Position numbers and translations under genes: made by a program
DNA from: JADJSS01 sp964490845
GTDB lineage: Bacteria; Bacteroidota; Bacteroidia; Chitinophagales; JADIYW01
Assembly: GCA_964490845.1 (NCBI GenBank)
Contig: CAZBED010000013.1
Location: forward strand, 7,374-71,373
Reading direction: 5' to 3'
DNA length: 64,000 nt
In this document: in pieces, positions 61,108-64,000 of the stretch
How positions within the stretch are numbered: the first letter of the stretch is position 1
Layout: each line of letters begins with the position of its first letter
Notes under the pieces: model-generated
What the model was told of the DNA's origin: nothing
Databases searched by the model: none
Seen by the model: the letters and a program-made list of their open reading frames with translations, nothing else

Positions 61108-63800
61108 CACCTTTTATTGTGTTCTTTAAATACTAATTTCAACCTTGGCAGTTGTCATTGCGTTAGATAGTCCGTTGTGAATTGATTTTTTATTGTGTTC
61201 TTTAAATACTAATTTCAACAATCTGAAAATCTGTATATATATACTATTAGTTGTGAATTGATTTTTTATTGTGTTCTTTAAATACTAATTTCAACTTACT
61301 ATCCATTTCATCCACAAACTTTATAGTTGTGAATTGATTTTTTATTGTGTTCTTTAAATACTAATTTCAACTTTTTATCAGCAAATGCCGCATCTGCCGC
61401 AGTTGTGAATTGATTTTTTATTGTGTTCTTTAAATACTAATTTCAACAATCATTCAGAAAATGGAAGACATCAATACGTTGTGAATTGATTTTTTATTGT
61501 GTTCTTTAAATACTAATTTCAACTGAGGTTAAAATGAATGCTTGGGAAGCTATGTTGTGAATTGATTTTTTATTGTGTTCTTTAAATACTAATTTCAACA
61601 AACTTTTTGGTATTCATATAATCCATTACGTTGTGAATTGATTTTTTATTGTGTTCTTTAAATACTAATTTCAACGATGGACAGGTGAAGAAAGCGGAAG
61701 GAAGGGTTGTGAATTGATTTTTTATTGTGTTCTTTAAATACTAATTTCAACTTACCTTGGAATGGTTATCAGTCACCCGGGTTGTGAATTGATTTTTTAT
61801 TGTGTTCTTTAAATACTAATTTCAACGGAAAAGACCACGTTACCGATTCGGCCACGGTTGTGAATTGATTTTTTATTGTGTTCTTTAAATACTAATTTCA
61901 ACCTGAGATGGCGTTGTATATCTGTCTTAATAGTTGTGAATTGATTTTTTATTGTGTTCTTTAAATACTAATTTCAACCGATTTGTATGAATGTTGTGTC
62001 TACGCCCGGTTGTGAATTGATTTTTTATTGTGTTCTTTAAATACTAATTTCAACAAATCTTTGATTGCCTGATTTGGTTAAGTAGTTGTGAATTGATTTT
62101 TTATTGTGTTCTTTAAATACTAATTTCAACCCACCCTGAAGAAGCCCGTCGTTATCGCGTGTTGTGAATTGATTTTTTATTGTGTTCTTTAAATACTAAT
62201 TTCAACTGCTTATTGCGCTGATACATATTCATTTCGGTTGTGAATTGATTTTTTATTGTGTTCTTTAAATACTAATTTCAACCTATCGCTCAACATATAG
62301 GTAAGGAATACAGTTGTGAATTGATTTTTTATTGTGTTCTTTAAATACTAATTTCAACCGAGGAATGCCCTGATAATACGCTGTCTTAGTTGTGAATTGA
62401 TTTTTTATTGTGTTCTTTAAATACTAATTTCAACGTAAATGAGTATTATATGGACCAAAATAATGTTGTGAATTGATTTTTTATTGTGTTCTTTAAATAC
62501 TAATTTCAACAGTAGGCCGTATCAAGAACGATGCTGAGACGTTGTGAATTGATTTTTTATTGTGTTCTTTAAATACTAATTTCAACCTATCGCTCAACAT
62601 ATAGGTAAGGAATACAGTTGTGAATTGATTTTTTATTGTGTTCTTTAAATACTAATTTCAACCACAGATACTATGCTCAACAACAAGGATGCGTTGTGAA
62701 TTGATTTTTTATTGTGTTCTTTAAATACTAATTTCAACTTTATACGGATGATACGTTTGCCACATTAGTTGTGAATTGATTTTTTATTGTGTTCTTTAAA
62801 TACTAATTTCAACCGCCAGGCTATCTATGTAAGCGTAGGCGCTGTTGTGAATTGATTTTTTATTGTGTTCTTTAAATACTAATTTCAACGAGTGAAAAGA
62901 CAGGGGTAACAATTTCAGAGTTGTGAATTGATTTTTTATTGTGTTCTTTAAATACTAATTTCAACTTGCATTAATCGCATCTGCACCGCTACCTAGTTGT
63001 GAATTGATTTTTTATTGTGTTCTTTAAATACTAATTTCAACCGCAAGTCTAAGTATGGTAATCATGTGTTTGTTGTGAATTGATTTTTTATTGTGTTCTT
63101 TAAATACTAATTTCAACAACCTCGATAGTAGCATCTAAATCTCTAAGGTTGTGAATTGATTTTTTATTGTGTTCTTTAAATACTAATTTCAACGAATTTG
63201 GTCAACTTAATGAGTGGGGTACAGTTGTGAATTGATTTTTTATTGTGTTCTTTAAATACTAATTTCAACCTTTATACCTCCAATGTATTCTGGGCGATTG
63301 TTGTGAATTGATTTTTTATTGTGTTCTTTAAATACTAATTTCAACTTTTGACTTTATATTTAGGATACGTTCTTGTTGTGAATTGATTTTTTATTGTGTT
63401 CTTTAAATACTAATTTCAACCAAGAAGCTGATTGAAGGACCTGGAATATTGTTGTGAATTGATTTTTTATTGTGTTCTTTAAATACTAATTTCAACTTTC
63501 CTGACGCACGGAGCCCTAGTCTGTTGGTTGTGAATTGATTTTTTATTGTGTTCTTTAAATACTAATTTCAACCCAATGCCCAGTGCACCCAGATTTTTCA
63601 CAGTTGTGAATTGATTTTTTATTGTGTTCTTTAAATACTAATTTCAACTGGTAGTGAGGGCGCTCATATTCTCCGCCAGTTGTGAATTGATTTTTTATTG
63701 TGTTCTTTAAATACTAATTTCAACAGGAACATAAAAGAAATGAATAGTAGCGTCGTTGTGAATTGATTTTTTATTGTGTTCTTTAAATACTAATTTCAAC
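61098..63800 (-). CRISPR. CRISPR array, 36 repeats of 46 nt, 35 spacers (type II-C-like)
   Basis: Repeats of 46 nt begin GTTGTGAATTG and end ACTAATTTCAAC on the plus strand, with GTTG/CAAC ends. Repeats 2-36 appear identical by eye; repeat 1 (61098-61143) keeps only its last 32 bases. Spacers are 30 nt except three of 29 nt (61752-61780, 62739-62767, 63346-63374). Spacers 62283-62312 and 62587-62616 are identical. Repeat length of 46 and 30-nt spacers fit Bacteroidota type II-C (Cas9) arrays and exclude the 36-nt repeats of type VI-B. No cas gene lies in the window, so the type is inferred. The minus strand is given as the likely transcribed strand because of the degenerate end and the leftward terminator; this is not certain. 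Confidence 0.97.
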
Positions 63801-64000
63801 TGATAGCCTGAAATTAGTAGTATTTATTGAGGTTTTGCTTGAAATTAGATTGTGAAAAATGCCTGTCATTTGCTGAATAGTTGGTAAAAACAGGCATTTT
63901 TTGTTTCCTGTCATTCCCTCGTAAGAGGGAATCTCAAAAGTCCTGATGTAAGTACCCCTTTTTTCAGACAGTGCAAATTAGAGTTTTTTGTTGATTTAAT
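63801..64000. other. Array flank with repeat-like segments and a hairpin
   Basis: No ORF. TGAAATTAGTAGTATTTA (63809-63826) is the reverse complement of the repeat 3' end with a 3-nt insertion, and TTGAAATTAG recurs at 63840, running into ATTGTGAA. A perfect 12-bp stem (AAAAATGCCTGT / ACAGGCATTTTT, 63855-63901) with a 23-nt loop ends in T residues on both strands. This could be the leader, a tracrRNA-like element, or both. The array's cas genes may lie to the right of 64000. Confidence 0.45.

Noticed and set aside
61098..61143. Promoter inside each CRISPR repeat, as in some type II-C systems
   Set aside because: TTG and a TAATTT-like box occur in the repeat, but the spacing is not 19 and the -7 box is incomplete.
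61098..63800. Type VI-B (Cas13b) array, also common in Bacteroidota
   Set aside because: Repeats there are 36 nt; these are 46 nt with 30-nt spacers, which fits type II-C better.

Overview
The window looks like a chromosomal segment of a Bacteroidota bacterium, probably an environmental member near Chitinophagales or Saprospirales. Three things point there: two secreted proteins end in type IX secretion (Por) sorting domains, several promoters fit the phylum pattern TTG-N19-TANNTTTG, and typical Bacteroidota blocks are present (recF/DUF721/TPR/ribH, LemA/TPM, SpoIIM/DUF4129/DUF4350/MoxR/DUF58, a ParE-type topoisomerase). Base composition is AT-rich. No rRNA or tRNA gene was seen.

Layout. 1-6.4 kb: the end of a secreted lipase-like protein, then a fatty-acid operon of two acyl-CoA dehydrogenase subunits and an FATP-type acyl-CoA synthetase. 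6.5-17.4 kb: mostly minus-strand genes for a HYR-repeat secreted protein, a DEAD-box helicase, an MltF-like transglycosylase, lipoproteins, a TPR/PD40 protein coupled to a metallo-hydrolase, lumazine synthase and a TPR membrane protein. 17.4-25.4 kb: recF, a DUF721 protein, thioredoxin, a DUF58 protein, two alpha/beta hydrolases, a YitT family protein, a XerC/D recombinase, aroQ and crcB. 25.4-34 kb: a minus-strand block with an asparagine-synthetase-like protein and a flippase, LEA14-like proteins, a TPM/TPM/LemA operon and a possible NAGPA-like protein. 34-38.9 kb: an APS/PAPS reductase, an epimerase, then an unusual non-coding locus around an orphan 504-aa gene. 38.9-53.3 kb: a metallophosphoesterase, haem proteins, a polyprenyl synthase, an AarF kinase with an HTH-less TetR-like partner, and the MoxR/DUF58 cluster. 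53.3-58.6 kb: a DUF1573 protein, a beta-barrel protein, parE and two tandem PAS-LuxR regulators. 58.7-61 kb: a 31-aa membrane protein, a partly duplicated expression unit and an M23 peptidase lipoprotein. 61.1-63.8 kb: a CRISPR array of 36 repeats of 46 nt, with no cas gene in the window.

The least explained parts are three. (1) At 36.0-38.3 kb a predicted RNA of about 65 nt, with a consensus promoter and terminator, carries one unit complementary to a degenerate tandem repeat (about nine units of 25-30 bp). That repeat lies on the other side of the 504-aa gene and has its own candidate promoter and terminator. (2) At 56.9-59.4 kb a palindrome CTACAT-N2-ATGTAG recurs around the LuxR pair and the duplicated unit. 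(3) The CRISPR array carries a duplicated spacer, a degenerate end repeat beside a leftward terminator, and a repeat-derived hairpin element at the other end.

All functional calls come from reading motifs and gene order. No database search was run.
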